Counted from the first letter of the stretch, positions 1 to 9,760 are shown. The stretch is 64,000 bases of DNA from Frondihabitans sp. 762G35 (GCF_002074055.1 NZ_CP014619.1:1364001-1428000); one strand, 5' to 3'. Notes: generated by a model not told the origin, from the letters alone. A program made the numbers and translations.

Positions 1-676
1 CGTGCACGACGACGACGACCTGGTCGTCGTCGACAAGCCGGTCGGAGTCGCGGCGCACCCCTCCGTGGGCTGGACGGGCCCGACCGTCCTCGGCGGTCTC
101 GCGGCTGCCGGTTTCACGATCGCGACGAGCGGTGCCGCCGAGCGCGCCGGGATCGTGCACCGGCTCGACGTGGGCACGTCGGGCCTCATGGTCGTCGCGA
201 AGAGCGAGCGCGCCTACTCGCTGCTGAAGCAGGCGTTCCGCGAGCGGACCGTCGAGAAGATCTACAACGCGGTCGTGCAGGGGCACCCCGATCCCCTGAC
301 GGGGACGATCGACGCGCCCCTCGGGAGGCACCCCTCCTCGTCATGGAAGTTCGCCGTCGTGGTCGACGGGAAGCCGTCGGTGACTCACTACGAGACGGTC
401 GAGGCGTTCCCCGCCGCGTCCCTCCTGGAGGTGCACCTCGAGACGGGCCGCACGCACCAGATCCGCGTGCACATGGCGGCTCAGCGACACCCCTGCGTCG
501 GCGACGCCCTCTACGGCGCCGACCCGACCCTCTCGGCGCGTCTGGGGCTGACCAGGCAGTGGCTCCACGCCGTCCAGCTCGGTTTCGACCACCCGGCGAC
601 GGGGGAGTGGGTGTCGTTCCGGTCGGCCTATCCGGCAGACCTTCAACACGCGCTTGAAGTGCTTCGCGCCTCCTGA
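1..676 (+). CDS. rluD: RluA/RluD-family 23S rRNA pseudouridine synthase (5'-truncated)
   Basis: Converts uridines of 23S rRNA to pseudouridine during large-subunit assembly. The window begins inside the gene, so the N-terminal part (any S4-like RNA-binding domain) is missing. About 224 residues of the catalytic domain remain. The HRLD motif carrying the catalytic Asp is at about residues 53-56 of the visible part, preceded by [10 protein letters not shown] and followed by [10 protein letters not shown]. The family signature [10 protein letters not shown] lies further on. A small gap and a promoter-like hexamer separate it from dnaE. RluD rather than another RluA paralogue is inferred from this neighbourhood, which is common in actinobacteria; the exact target uridines cannot be read from the sequence. 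Confidence 0.9.
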   Translation, partial: VHDDDDLVVVDKPVGVAAHPSVGWTGPTVLGGLAAAGFTIATSGAAERAGIVHRLDVGTSGLMVVAKSERAYSLLKQAFRERTVEKIYNAVVQGHPDPLTGTIDAPLGRHPSSSWKFAVVVDGKPSVTHYETVEAFPAASLLEVHLETGRTHQIRVHMAAQRHPCVGDALYGADPTLSARLGLTRQWLHAVQLGFDHPATGEWVSFRSAYPADLQHALEVLRAS

Positions 677-710
677 CGACGACACGCCGAAGAGCGTCGG
701 TGGTCGCCGT

Positions 711-716
711 TAGGCT
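711..716 (+). promoter_or_regulatory. Putative -10 element (TAGGCT) for dnaE
   Basis: TAGGCT fits the actinobacterial TANNNT -10 consensus and is the same hexamer seen before ctaC, trpD and argG in this window. It leaves an untranslated leader of roughly 50 nt before the TTG start of dnaE. No convincing -35 was seen. Confidence 0.45.
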
Positions 717-771
717 GGAAAGCGTTCCACCAGCCGGTCGGATTCCGCCGTCTCGTTCCTAGGGAGCAGCC

Positions 772-3700
772 TTGTCGCCGAGCACCGATTCCTTCGTGCA
801 CCTGCACGTCCACAGCGAATACTCGATGCTCGACGGCGCCGCCCGCGTCAAACCCCTCATCGACGAGGCTGTGAAGCAGGGCATGCCCGCTGTGGCCGTG
901 ACCGACCACGGCAACGTGTTCGGGGCCTTCGACTTCTACAAGTCGGCCACCGAGGCGGGCATCAAACCCATCATCGGCACCGAGGCGTACATCACCCCCG
1001 GCACTCACCGCTCCGACAAGACGCGGGTCAAGTGGGGCGACGGCGGTCGCGACGACATCTCCGGTGCCGGCTCCTACACGCACATGACGCTGCTCTCGGA
1101 GACGACCGAGGGCATGCACAACCTCTTCCGGCTGTCGTCCCGAGCGTCGCTCGAGGGCTACTACTTCAAGCCGCGGATGGATCGCGAGCTCCTCTCCACC
1201 TACTCCAAGGGCCTCATCGCCACGACCGGTTGCCCGAGCGGCGAGGTGCAGACGCGGCTCCGGCTCGGCCAGTACGACGAGGCCGTCAAGGCCGCGAGCG
1301 ACTTCCGCGACATCTTCGGCAAGGAGAACTACTTCGCCGAGATCATGGATCACGGTCTCGGCATCGAGCGCCGCATCATGGACGACCTCGTCCGCCTCGC
1401 CAAGCAGCTCGACCTGCCGCTCCTCGCCACGAACGACCTCCACTACACGCACGAGCACGACGCGACGAGCCACGCCGCGCTCCTCTGCGTGCAGTCCGGT
1501 TCGACGCTGAGCGACCCCAACCGGTTCAAGTTCGACGCCGACGAGTTCTACCTCAAGACCGCCGCCCAGATGCGGCACCTCTTCCGCGACCACCCGGAGG
1601 CGTGCGACAACACGCTCCTGATCGCCGAGCGCTGCGAGGTGACGTTCGACACGTCCGCCAACTACATGCCGCGCTTCCCGGTGCCCGAGGGCGAGACCGA
1701 GGACACCTGGTTCGTCAAGGAGGTCGAGAAGGGCCTCGTCTACCGCTACCCCGACGGCATCCCCGCCGACGTGCGCGCGCGGGCCGACTACGAGGTCGGC
1801 GTCATCGTGCAGATGGGCTTCCCCGGCTACTTCCTCGTCGTCGCCGACTTCATCAACTGGTCGAAAGACAACGGGATCCGGGTCGGGCCGGGTCGTGGCT
1901 CCGGCGCCGGTTCCATGGCCGCCTACGCCATGCGGATCACCGACCTCGACCCGATCCGCCACGGCCTCATCTTCGAGCGCTTCCTCAACCCCGACCGCGT
2001 CTCCATGCCCGACTTCGACGTCGACTTCGACGACCGTCGGCGCACCGAGGTCATCAACTACGTGACCGACAAGTACGGCGACGAGCGCGTCGCCCAGATC
2101 GTCACCTACGGCACCATCAAGGCCAAGCAGGCTCTCAAAGACTCCTCGCGCGTCCTCGGCTTCCCCTTCGGCATGGGAGAGAAGCTCACGAAGGCGATGC
2201 CTCCCGCCATCATGGGCAAGGACATCCCGCTCACGGGCATCTTCGACCGCGAGCACCCCCGCTACAAGGAGGCGGGCGACATCCGCGCCGTCGTCGAGGG
2301 CGACCCGGAGGCGAAGACCGTCTTCGACACCGCGCTCGGGCTCGAGGGCCTGAAGCGCCAGTGGGGCGTGCACGCGGCCGGGGTCATCATGTCCAGCGAC
2401 CCGCTGCTCGACATCATCCCGATCATGAAGCGCGAGCAGGACGGCCAGATCGTCACGCAGTTCGACTACCCCGCGTGCGAGTCGCTCGGCCTCATCAAGA
2501 TGGACTTCCTGGGGCTCAGAAACCTCACGATCATCAACGACGCGCTCGACAACATCAAGTCCAACCGCGGCTTCGACCTCGTCCTCGAAGACCTCGAGCT
2601 CGACGACAAGGGCGCCTACGACCTCCTCGCCTCGGGCGACACCCTCGGTGTCTTCCAGCTCGACGGCGGGCCGATGCGCGGGCTTCTGCGCCTCATGCGC
2701 CCCGACAACTTCGAGGACATCTCCGCGGTCATCGCGCTCTACCGCCCGGGCCCCATGGGCGCCAACTCGCACACCAACTACGCGCTGCGCAAGAACGGCG
2801 CGCAAGAGATCACGGCCATCCACGCCGAGCTCGAGGAGCCGCTGCGCGAGGTGCTCGGTGGCACCTACGGCCTGATCATCTACCAGGAGCAGGTGATGAG
2901 CGTCGCGCAGAAGCTCGCCGGCTTCTCGCTGGGTCAGGCCGACATCCTCCGCCGCGCGATGGGCAAGAAGAAGAAGTCCGAGCTCGACAAACAGTTCGCG
3001 GGCTTCCAGCAGGGCATGTTCGACAACGGCTACTCGGCCGACGCCGTGCAGAAGATCTGGGACATCCTGCTCCCGTTCTCCGACTACGCCTTCAACAAGG
3101 CGCACTCGGCCGCCTACGGCGTCGTCTCCTACTGGACCGCCTACCTCAAGGCGCACTATCCGGCCGAGTACATGGCCGCGCTGCTGACCAGCGTCGGCGA
3201 CTCCCGCGACAAGCTCGGGCTCTACCTGAACGAGTGCCGGCGGATGGGCATCCAGGTGCTCCCGCCCGACGTCAACGAGTCGATCGGATTCTTCGCCGCC
3301 GTCGGCGAGGACATCCGCTTCGGCATGGGTGCGGTGCGCAACGTCGGCTTCAACGTGGTCGACCACATCATCGCCGCGCGCCAGGAGAAGGGCGCCTTCA
3401 CGTCGTTCCACGACTTCCTGCGCAAGGTCCCGATCCCGGTCGCGAACAAGCGCACCGTCGAGTCGCTCGTCAAGGCGGGCGCCTTCGACTCGCTCGGGAA
3501 CACGCGCCGCGCTCTCGTCGAGATCCACGAGTCGGCCGTCGAGGCCGCCGTCAGCGAGAAGCGCGCGGAGGCGAACGGCCAGGTCGGCTTCGACTTCGAC
3601 TCCCTGTGGGACGAACCCGCGCAGGTCCAGCACGTCCCCGAGCGGCCCGAGTGGTCCAAGCGCGACAAGTTGGCCTTCGAGCGCGACATGCTCGGGCTCT

Positions 3701-4287
3701 ACGTCTCCGACCACCCTCTGGCGGGGCTCGAACTGCCGCTGGCCAAGCACGCGTCGACCACGATCACGCACATCGCGTCGTCCGACGACTCGATCGACGG
3801 CGAGACGGTCACCGTGGCGGGTCTCATCACGAGCGTGCAGCACCGCGTGGCGCGGAACTCCGGGAACCCCTACGGCATCATCACCGTGGAGGACTTCTCC
3901 GGGGAGATCAGCGCGATGTTCCTGGGCAAGACCTACCAGGAGTTCGGGCCGTCGCTCGTCGGCGACTCGATCATCGTGCTGAAGGGCCGGGTCAGCGTGC
4001 GCGACGACGGCAAGAACCTCCACGCGGTCAGCATGTTCCTGCCCGACCTCGGCGTCGCCGCGAGCAGCGGGCCGCTCGTGCTGAGCATGCCGGAGTTCCG
4101 GGCGACGCACGACGTCGTGACCGAGCTCGGCGCGGTGCTCGGTCGACACGCCGGTGCCACGGAGGTCCGACTGCGCCTGCTGAAGGGCGACAACGCGCGC
4201 ACCTTCGAGATCCCCTACCCGGTCGACATCACGGCCGACCTCTACGGAGAGCTCAAGAGCCTGCTCGGGCCCAGCTGCCTGCTGTGA
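772..4287 (+). CDS. dnaE: DNA polymerase III alpha subunit
   Basis: Replicative DNA polymerase catalytic subunit, 1171 residues, full length for the DnaE1 class. The N-terminal PHP domain opens with HLHVHSEYSMLDGAARV at about residues 10-26. The polymerase catalytic core carries PDFDVDFDD near residues 417-425. Helix-hairpin-helix and OB-fold regions follow (GLITSVQHRVARNSG, then the FSGEISAMF stretch). The start is a TTG with AGGGAG five bases upstream; no in-frame ATG fits the conserved N-terminus better. Tandem hairpins follow the stop. It stands between rluD and hisD on the same strand. Confidence 0.97.
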   Translation: MSPSTDSFVHLHVHSEYSMLDGAARVKPLIDEAVKQGMPAVAVTDHGNVFGAFDFYKSATEAGIKPIIGTEAYITPGTHRSDKTRVKWGDGGRDDISGAGSYTHMTLLSETTEGMHNLFRLSSRASLEGYYFKPRMDRELLSTYSKGLIATTGCPSGEVQTRLRLGQYDEAVKAASDFRDIFGKENYFAEIMDHGLGIERRIMDDLVRLAKQLDLPLLATNDLHYTHEHDATSHAALLCVQSGSTLSDPNRFKFDADEFYLKTAAQMRHLFRDHPEACDNTLLIAERCEVTFDTSANYMPRFPVPEGETEDTWFVKEVEKGLVYRYPDGIPADVRARADYEVGVIVQMGFPGYFLVVADFINWSKDNGIRVGPGRGSGAGSMAAYAMRITDLDPIRHGLIFERFLNPDRVSMPDFDVDFDDRRRTEVINYVTDKYGDERVAQIVTYGTIKAKQALKDSSRVLGFPFGMGEKLTKAMPPAIMGKDIPLTGIFDREHPRYKEAGDIRAVVEGDPEAKTVFDTALGLEGLKRQWGVHAAGVIMSSDPLLDIIPIMKREQDGQIVTQFDYPACESLGLIKMDFLGLRNLTIINDALDNIKSNRGFDLVLEDLELDDKGAYDLLASGDTLGVFQLDGGPMRGLLRLMRPDNFEDISAVIALYRPGPMGANSHTNYALRKNGAQEITAIHAELEEPLREVLGGTYGLIIYQEQVMSVAQKLAGFSLGQADILRRAMGKKKKSELDKQFAGFQQGMFDNGYSADAVQKIWDILLPFSDYAFNKAHSAAYGVVSYWTAYLKAHYPAEYMAALLTSVGDSRDKLGLYLNECRRMGIQVLPPDVNESIGFFAAVGEDIRFGMGAVRNVGFNVVDHIIAARQEKGAFTSFHDFLRKVPIPVANKRTVESLVKAGAFDSLGNTRRALVEIHESAVEAAVSEKRAEANGQVGFDFDSLWDEPAQVQHVPERPEWSKRDKLAFERDMLGLYVSDHPLAGLELPLAKHASTTITHIASSDDSIDGETVTVAGLITSVQHRVARNSGNPYGIITVEDFSGEISAMFLGKTYQEFGPSLVGDSIIVLKGRVSVRDDGKNLHAVSMFLPDLGVAASSGPLVLSMPEFRATHDVVTELGAVLGRHAGATEVRLRLLKGDNARTFEIPYPVDITADLYGELKSLLGPSCLL

Positions 4288-4300
4288 GGTCGTGCGGCGC

Positions 4301-4347
4301 GCCCGCCGGGTCGCTCCGGCGGGCCCCGCGCACGGCGTCGCGCGGGG
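4301..4347 (+). terminator. Tandem GC-rich hairpins after dnaE
   Basis: Two adjacent perfect inverted repeats: GCCCGCCGG (4301-4309) with CCGGCGGGC (4316-4324), and CCCCGCGC (4324-4331) with GCGCGGGG (4340-4347). They share one base, so they may be alternatives. There is no U tract. They lie between the dnaE stop and the hisD start, so a terminator or attenuating structure is plausible but not certain. Confidence 0.5.
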
Positions 4348-4357
4348 TGCCAGCGAC

Positions 4358-4363
4358 TACGCT
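4358..4363 (+). promoter_or_regulatory. Putative -10 element (TACGCT) for hisD
   Basis: TACGCT (TANNNT class) lies 9 nt before the hisD ATG and overlaps the approach to the GGAGGGG ribosome-binding site. If it is used, transcription would begin within or just after that site, so either the hexamer or the Shine-Dalgarno sequence is probably incidental. Confidence 0.35.
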
Positions 4364-4372
4364 GGAGGGGCC

Positions 4373-5683
4373 ATGTTGAAGACCACCGACCTCCGAGGTC
4401 AGACCCCCAGCCGCGCCGAACTCCTTGCTCTCATCCCGCGTTCCGCGGCCGACATCTCCACGGCGGCGGCGGCAGCCCAGACGCTGATCGACGACGTGCG
4501 ACACCGCGGATCGGAGGCCCTCCTCGAGCAGGCCGAGCGTTTCGACCGGGTGCGTCCGACGGCGCTCCGCGTCTCGGCGGCCGACATCGAGCGCGCCGTC
4601 GAGGCTCTCGACCCGCTAGTCCGCGCCGCCCTCACCGAGTCGATCGCGCGGGTGACCGAGGCCAGTCGCGCGCAGGTCCCCGAGCCGCGGACGACGTATC
4701 CGGCACCCGGGGCGAGTATCCTGCAGCGCTGGCAGCCCGTAGCCCGCGCCGGCGTCTACGTGCCGGGTGGCAAGGCCGTCTACCCCTCGAGCGTCGTGAT
4801 GAACGTCGTCCCGGCTCAGATCGCCGGGGTCCCGTCGATCGCCCTCGTCTCGCCCGCGCAGGCGGAGTTCGGCGGGTCCGTCCACCCGGTCATCCTCGGC
4901 GCCGCCGGTCTCCTCGGCGTCGACGAGGTCTACGCGATCGGCGGCGCGGGCGCCATCGGGGCCCTGGCATACGGCGTGCCCGACCTCGACCTCGAGCCCG
5001 TCCAGGTCATCACGGGTCCGGGCAACAACTTCGTCGCCGCGGCGAAGCGGCTCGTGCGCGGGGTGGTCGGCATCGACGCCGAAGCCGGTGCCACGGAGAT
5101 CCTCGTCATCGCCGACGCCACCGCCGACCCGGTGCTCGTGGCGGTCGACCTCATCAGCCAGGCCGAGCACGACGAGAACGCCTCCGCCGTCCTCGTGACC
5201 GACTCGGTCGACCTGGGGCGTCGGGTCGCCGACGAGGTGGCCCGCCTCGCCCCGCTGACCCTCAGTGCCGAGCGCGTCGCGACGGCCCTCGCGGGGGAGC
5301 AGTCGGCGATCGTCCTCGTCGACGACCTCGCCGCGGCGGCCGCGTTCAGCAACGCCTACGGCCCCGAGCACCTCGAGATCCAGACGGCCGACGACGACGC
5401 CGCGCTCGCCCTCATCGAGAACGCCGGAGCCGTCTTCGTCGGCCCCCACACGCCCGTGAGCCTCGGCGACTACCTCGCCGGGTCGAACCACGTCCTTCCG
5501 ACCGGCGGCCAGGCGCGCTACTCGTCCGGGCTGGGGGCCTACACGTTCCTCCGACCGCAGCAGATCGTGCGCTACGCGGCCGAACCCCTCGAGGCCGTCT
5601 CCGAGCGCCTCGTGGCCCTCTCGCGGGCCGAACTCCTGCCGGCGCACGGCGAGGCCGTCGCCGCCCGCTTCACGCGCCCCTGA
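4373..5683 (+). CDS. hisD: Histidinol dehydrogenase
   Basis: NAD- and zinc-dependent enzyme that oxidises L-histidinol to L-histidine, the last two steps of histidine synthesis. The protein has 436 residues, normal for the family. Diagnostic segments are VPGGKAVYPSSVVMN, GPGNNFVAAAKR, the SQAEHDENASA segment with its conserved His, and the C-terminal GPEHLEIQT and GSNHVLPT regions. The ATG at 4373 is preferred over in-frame codons upstream because of the GGAGGGG just before it. No other his genes are in the window; nrdR follows after 33 nt on the same strand. Confidence 0.96.
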   Translation: MLKTTDLRGQTPSRAELLALIPRSAADISTAAAAAQTLIDDVRHRGSEALLEQAERFDRVRPTALRVSAADIERAVEALDPLVRAALTESIARVTEASRAQVPEPRTTYPAPGASILQRWQPVARAGVYVPGGKAVYPSSVVMNVVPAQIAGVPSIALVSPAQAEFGGSVHPVILGAAGLLGVDEVYAIGGAGAIGALAYGVPDLDLEPVQVITGPGNNFVAAAKRLVRGVVGIDAEAGATEILVIADATADPVLVAVDLISQAEHDENASAVLVTDSVDLGRRVADEVARLAPLTLSAERVATALAGEQSAIVLVDDLAAAAAFSNAYGPEHLEIQTADDDAALALIENAGAVFVGPHTPVSLGDYLAGSNHVLPTGGQARYSSGLGAYTFLRPQQIVRYAAEPLEAVSERLVALSRAELLPAHGEAVAARFTRP

Positions 5684-5701
5684 CCGTCCGTCGACGCCCA
5701 C

Positions 5702-5707
5702 TATCCT
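5702..5707 (+). promoter_or_regulatory. Putative -10 element (TATCCT) for nrdR-pyrD
   Basis: TATCCT is a TANNNT hexamer ending 9 nt before the nrdR ATG. No purine-rich Shine-Dalgarno is evident in the short leader, so a leaderless or nearly leaderless transcript is possible. Confidence 0.45.
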
Positions 5708-5716
5708 GAGGCCACC

Positions 5717-6202
5717 ATGTTCTGCCCCTTCTGCCGTCATCCCGACTCCCGAGTCGTCGACTCCCGCACGAGCGACGACGGCACCTCCATCCGCCGCCGC
5801 CGCCAGTGCCCCAACTGCGGCCGACGCTTCTCGACCACCGAGACCGCGAGCCTCGCCGTCATCAAGCGCAACGGCGTCCTCGAGCCCTTCAGCCGGGAGA
5901 AGATCATCTCCGGCGTGAGGAAGGCCTGCCAGGGGCGCCCCGTCACCGACGGCGACCTGGCGGTCCTGGCGCAGAAGGTCGAGGAGTCGGTCCGGTCGAG
6001 CGGTGCATCGCAGATCGATGCGAACGAGGTCGGCCTCGCGATCCTGCCGCCCCTGCGCGAGCTCGACGAGGTCGCCTACCTGCGCTTCGCCAGCGTCTAC
6101 CAGGCGTTCGACTCGCTCGACGACTTCGAGGAGTCGATCCGGGCACTCCGCACCGACCATGTCGCCGAGACCATCACGGCGTCGCGCGCGAGCGACGAAT
6201 GA
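5717..6202 (+). CDS. nrdR: Transcriptional repressor NrdR
   Basis: Nucleotide-sensing repressor of ribonucleotide reductase genes, 161 residues. The N-terminal zinc ribbon has Cys3, Cys6, Cys31 and Cys34 (CPFC and CPNCGRRF). An ATP-cone domain follows from about residue 47, containing [16 protein letters not shown]. The protein would bind NrdR boxes upstream of nrd operons; no nrd gene or obvious paired box was found in this window. Its stop overlaps the pyrD start in an ATGA junction, so the two are probably translationally coupled. Confidence 0.96.
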   Translation: MFCPFCRHPDSRVVDSRTSDDGTSIRRRRQCPNCGRRFSTTETASLAVIKRNGVLEPFSREKIISGVRKACQGRPVTDGDLAVLAQKVEESVRSSGASQIDANEVGLAILPPLRELDEVAYLRFASVYQAFDSLDDFEESIRALRTDHVAETITASRASDE

Positions 6203-7266
6203 CGTCCTCCGGCGACGTGCCCGAGTCGGGCTGGTACCACTTCGTCTTCTCGAAGTTCTTCGTGCGGATGGATCCCGAGCGGGCGCACCACCTCGCGTTC
6301 CGCGTCATCCGGGCGGTCCCGATCTTCCCGGGCATCCGCGCCCTGTCGCGCCGCTACACGCACCCGCACCGCTCGCTCCGCGTCACCACCCTCGGCCTGA
6401 CGTTCCCGTCGCCGTTCGGCGTCGCCGCCGGCTTCGACAAGGACGCCCGCGGGATCGCCGGCCTGGGAGCGCTCGGTTTCGGCCACGTCGAGGTCGGCAC
6501 GATCACCGCGCGCCCGCAGCCGGGCAACGACCGGCCGCGCCTGTTCCGCCTCGTCCGCGACCACGCGGTCGTGAACCGCATGGGCTTCAACAACGGGGGA
6601 GCGGTCAAAGCCGCCGGGGCCATCGGACGCGCCCGCCACCTTCGGAGTCGGCCGGTCATCGGCGTCAACATCGGCAAGAGCCGCGTCGTCGACGTCGACG
6701 ACGCTATCGACGACTACCTCGTGTCGACGCGCCTGCTGGCGCCCCTCGCCGACTACCTCGCCGTCAACGTGTCTTCGCCGAACACGCCGGGCCTGCGCGG
6801 CCTGCAGGAGCTCGACCGCCTCACACCGCTGCTCACCGCCATCCGCGACGCCGCCGGGACGACTCCGGTGCTCGTGAAGATCGCGCCCGACCTCGACGAC
6901 GACGCGGTCCGGGACGTCGGCCTGCTGGTCGGCGAGCTCGGGCTCTCCGGCGTCATCGCCACGAACACGACGCTCTCGCGCGAGGGGCTCCTCTCCGCCG
7001 CGGCGGACGTCGAGCGGGCAGGAGCCGGGGGCCTCTCGGGCGCGCCGCTCGCCGCGCGATCGCTCGAGGTGCTGAAGGTGCTCCGCGAGGTCGTTCCGGC
7101 GGAGACCTGCGTCATCTCCGTCGGCGGGGTCTTCACCGCCGCCCAGGTGCAGGAGCGTCTCGACGCCGGTGCCACCCTCGTGCAGGGCTACACCGGCTTC
7201 CTCTACCTCGGGCCGCTGTGGGCGAGGCAGATCAACCGGGGCCTGCGCGACCTGCAGCGCCGCTAG
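6199..7266 (+). CDS. pyrD: Dihydroorotate dehydrogenase (quinone), class 2
   Basis: FMN enzyme of pyrimidine synthesis that oxidises dihydroorotate to orotate and passes electrons to the quinone pool at the membrane. The protein has 355 residues. Class 2 features are an N-terminal membrane-association helix region (residues about 10-45), [21 protein letters not shown], the substrate-binding [14 protein letters not shown] and the FMN-binding ISVGGVFTA near the C-terminus. The start ATG overlaps the nrdR stop. It converges on the DUF3043 gene, whose stop overlaps the last bases of pyrD, leaving no room for an intergenic terminator. Confidence 0.96.
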   Translation: MTSSGDVPESGWYHFVFSKFFVRMDPERAHHLAFRVIRAVPIFPGIRALSRRYTHPHRSLRVTTLGLTFPSPFGVAAGFDKDARGIAGLGALGFGHVEVGTITARPQPGNDRPRLFRLVRDHAVVNRMGFNNGGAVKAAGAIGRARHLRSRPVIGVNIGKSRVVDVDDAIDDYLVSTRLLAPLADYLAVNVSSPNTPGLRGLQELDRLTPLLTAIRDAAGTTPVLVKIAPDLDDDAVRDVGLLVGELGLSGVIATNTTLSREGLLSAAADVERAGAGGLSGAPLAARSLEVLKVLREVVPAETCVISVGGVFTAAQVQERLDAGATLVQGYTGFLYLGPLWARQINRGLRDLQRR

Positions 7267-7829
7267 GCGGGGAACTCGCCGCGCTTCACCTGCGGCTTCG
7301 GCAGGCGCATGATCTTGAGCTGCAGCGAGCGCATGGCGGCGTACCACTTGAGGCCGCGCTCGACGTTGTCGGCGCCGTACTTGTCGGAGAGCTTCTTCGT
7401 GATGCGGCGGCCCACGAAGAAGCAGTCGACCACGGCGAAGAGCACGTAGGCCCAGATGATCAGGAGCGACGCGGCCGCGACGGCGGGCACGGCCGTCAGG
7501 ATGAGGATGATCACCATGATCGGGATCATCGCCTCGCCGACGCTCCACCGGGCGTCGATGTAGTCGCGGACGTACTTGCGCTGAGCGCCCTTGTCGCGGG
7601 CGGGGAGGAACTTCTCCTCGCCGTTGGCGAGACCGACGCGGGCGCGGTTGCGCTGCTCCTGCACCCGGTCGCGCTGCGCACGGCGGGCCTCTTTGCCAGT
7701 GGGGACGAGGGGGCGGAGGTTGGCCTTCTCGCGCTCCCGACGCGTCGGCGTGGGTCGACCCTTCCCCGTCGCGGGGGCGTCGGTGCGCTCGGTCGAGTTG
7801 TCGGGGGAGATGAGGGGTGCCTTGGCCAC
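7263..7829 (-). CDS. DUF3043 integral membrane protein
   Basis: Protein of 188 residues from a GTG start preceded by AAGGAT. An ATG 15 bases further upstream would add five residues. The N-terminal 90 residues are basic and polar (GKGRPTPTRREREKANL is the family hallmark). Two adjacent hydrophobic helices lie around residues 100-145 (MIPIMVIILILTAVPAV, then LLIIWAYVLFAVVDCF), followed by a basic C-terminus. This matches DUF3043, an actinobacterial family without an assigned function. It is divergent from the dipeptidase gene with 43 bases between start codons, so their promoters must overlap or interleave. Confidence 0.85.
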   Translation of the reverse strand: MAKAPLISPDNSTERTDAPATGKGRPTPTRREREKANLRPLVPTGKEARRAQRDRVQEQRNRARVGLANGEEKFLPARDKGAQRKYVRDYIDARWSVGEAMIPIMVIILILTAVPAVAAASLLIIWAYVLFAVVDCFFVGRRITKKLSDKYGADNVERGLKWYAAMRSLQLKIMRLPKPQVKRGEFPA

Positions 7830-7858
7830 GGGTGATCCTTGCATTCGGTCTGAGGAAA

Positions 7859-7864
7859 TAAGAT
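7859..7864 (+). promoter_or_regulatory. Putative -10 element (TAAGAT) for the M20 dipeptidase
   Basis: TAAGAT fits TANNNT and ends 8 nt before the ATG of the dipeptidase gene. The AT-rich stretch also contains TAATCT on the opposite strand, which could serve the divergent DUF3043 gene. Confidence 0.4.
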
Positions 7865-7872
7865 TACCTGCC

Positions 7873-9285
7873 ATGACCTGGAATGAGCACCCCGTGGAGC
7901 CCACCGACCCCGAACTCGCAGCCAAGCTCCGGGAGTCGGTGCAGGGCGCGCTCCCCGCCTCCATCGCCGACCTCGCCGCCCTCGTGAAGATCCCGTCCGT
8001 CTCGTGGGAGGCCTTCGACGCGTCGCACGTGCAGGCGAGCGCCGACGCGGTGGCCGCGCTCGTCGAGGAGACGGGTCTGTTCGACACGGTGCGGACGAGC
8101 CGCGCGCCCATCGAGGGCGACACGCTCGGCCAGCCGGCGGTCCTCGCGACGCGCGAGGCCAGGAACGGCCGACCCACGGTCCTCCTCTACGCCCACCACG
8201 ACGTGCAGCCCCCCGGGTCCGACGACCTGTGGGAGACCCCTCCGTTCGAGCCGACCGTCCGGGGCGACCGCCTCTACGGTCGCGGCGCCTCCGACGACAA
8301 GGCGGGCGTGATGACCCACGTGGCCGCCCTCCGCGCGGTCCGCGAGGTCCTCGGCGACGACCTTCAGGTCGGCATCGTCCTCTTCATCGAGGGGGAGGAG
8401 GAGTTCGGGTCCCGATCGTTCTCCCACTTCCTCGAGCAGCACCGGAGCGAGCTGGCGGCCGACCTCATCGTCGTGGCCGACGCCGACAACTGGAGCACCT
8501 CGATCCCCGCCCTCACCGTCGCCCTCCGAGGCAACGTGACCTTCAAGCTCACCGTCCGGACCCTCGACCACGCCTCGCACTCCGGCATGTTCGGCGGTGC
8601 GGTGCCCGATGCCATGCTGGCCCTCGTCAAGCTGCTCGCGACCCTCCACGACGAGGACGGCTCCGTCGCGGTCTCGGGGCTCACGGAGCGCGAGACCGAC
8701 TACCCCGACTACCCGGAGTCGCAGCTTCGGGAGGAGACCGGCCTGCTCGAGGGCGTCAGCCCGATCGGGGCCGATCACATCCTGAGCCGCCTCTGGTCAA
8801 AGCCGTCCGTGACGGTCACGGGGATCGACGCGCCGAGCGTCGCCAACGCGTCGAACACGCTCCTGCCCGAGGTCTCGGTGCGCATCAGCGCGCGCATCGC
8901 CCCGGGTCAGCCGGCGGGCGAGGCGTACGAGGCCCTGGCGGCCCACCTCGCCGCGCACGCTCCCTTCGGAGCGCACGTCGAGATCAGCGACGTCGACCGC
9001 GGCGACGCCTTCCTCGTCGACACCTCCGGGTGGGGCTTCGCCGAGGGCATGCAGGCTCTGGCCGAAGGATGGGGCGAGACACCGGTCGAGACCGGCATCG
9101 GCGGCTCCATCCCCTTCATCTCCGACCTCGCGGCCGTCTTCCCGGAGGCGCAGATCCTCGTGACCGGGGTGGAGGACCCCGACACGCGGGCGCACAGCCC
9201 GAACGAGTCGCAGCACCTCGGGGTGTTCCATCGCTCGATCCTGAGCGAGGCGCTTCTGCTCGCGCGGCTCGACGGGCGAGGCTGA
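7873..9285 (+). CDS. M20-family dipeptidase/metallopeptidase
   Basis: Probable cytosolic zinc dipeptidase of 470 residues. Metal-site motifs of the M20 family are visible: YAHHDVQPPG (first His ligand and catalytic Asp) near residue 106, YGRGASDDKAGV with the bridging Asp near residue 139, and the catalytic Glu pair in EGEEEFGS near residue 175. The dimerisation insertion follows (HASHSGMFGG). A C-terminal His (THAHSPNE-like, here DTRAHSPNESQH) supplies the last ligand. The substrate is not determinable. It has no signal peptide. A second M20 gene of a different subtype lies at 57.7 kb. Confidence 0.92.
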   Translation: MTWNEHPVEPTDPELAAKLRESVQGALPASIADLAALVKIPSVSWEAFDASHVQASADAVAALVEETGLFDTVRTSRAPIEGDTLGQPAVLATREARNGRPTVLLYAHHDVQPPGSDDLWETPPFEPTVRGDRLYGRGASDDKAGVMTHVAALRAVREVLGDDLQVGIVLFIEGEEEFGSRSFSHFLEQHRSELAADLIVVADADNWSTSIPALTVALRGNVTFKLTVRTLDHASHSGMFGGAVPDAMLALVKLLATLHDEDGSVAVSGLTERETDYPDYPESQLREETGLLEGVSPIGADHILSRLWSKPSVTVTGIDAPSVANASNTLLPEVSVRISARIAPGQPAGEAYEALAAHLAAHAPFGAHVEISDVDRGDAFLVDTSGWGFAEGMQALAEGWGETPVETGIGGSIPFISDLAAVFPEAQILVTGVEDPDTRAHSPNESQHLGVFHRSILSEALLLARLDGRG

Positions 9286-9341
9286 CCTGCTTACACTTGA
9301 ACACGCGCGTTCTCACGCACCCCAGCTCGAAGGAGGCACCA

Positions 9342-9743
9342 ATGACAGACACCGCCACCGCATCCACCCAGACCGCATCCACCAGCACCGATGCGACGAA
9401 GTCTCTCGATGTGAAGGAACACGGCGTGGGCCTCTCGGCCGCCGCCGCCGACAAGGTCAAGAGCCTCCTCACGCAGGAGGGACGCGACGATCTGCGCCTC
9501 CGCGTGGCCGTCCAGCCCGGCGGCTGCTCGGGCCTGATCTACCAGCTCTACTTCGACGAGAGGCTCCTCGAGAATGACGCGACCGTTGATTTCAATGGGG
9601 TCGAGGTCGTCGTCGACAAGATGAGCGTCCCCTACCTCGACGGCGCGTCCATCGATTTCGAGGACACGATCGAGAAGCAGGGCTTCACCATCGACAACCC
9701 CAACGCGCAGGGCTCGTGCGCGTGCGGTGACAGCTTCCACTAA
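9342..9743 (+). CDS. erpA: A-type iron-sulfur cluster carrier (HesB/IscA/ErpA family)
   Basis: Protein of 133 residues that holds and delivers Fe-S clusters. The family Cys triad is present: Cys62 in GGCSG and Cys126/Cys128 in CACGDSF at the C-terminus. A Ser/Thr/Ala-rich N-terminal extension of about 25 residues precedes the conserved domain. The ATG has a strong AAGGAGG. The gene directly precedes the cytochrome oxidase operon but is separated from it by a perfect hairpin, so it is probably its own unit. Delivery to the Rieske protein or other respiratory Fe-S proteins is inference. The symbol erpA follows common actinobacterial practice; IscA-type naming is possible. Confidence 0.9.
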   Translation: MTDTATASTQTASTSTDATKSLDVKEHGVGLSAAAADKVKSLLTQEGRDDLRLRVAVQPGGCSGLIYQLYFDERLLENDATVDFNGVEVVVDKMSVPYLDGASIDFEDTIEKQGFTIDNPNAQGSCACGDSFH

Positions 9744-9760
9744 GTCATCGCTCAGAGATC

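Noticed and set aside
643-4149. Very long open frame on the minus strand opposite dnaE
   Set aside because: It is the antisense shadow of dnaE in GC-rich DNA. It has no family motifs and a composition dominated by Arg, Asp, Val and His, typical of reversed coding sequence.
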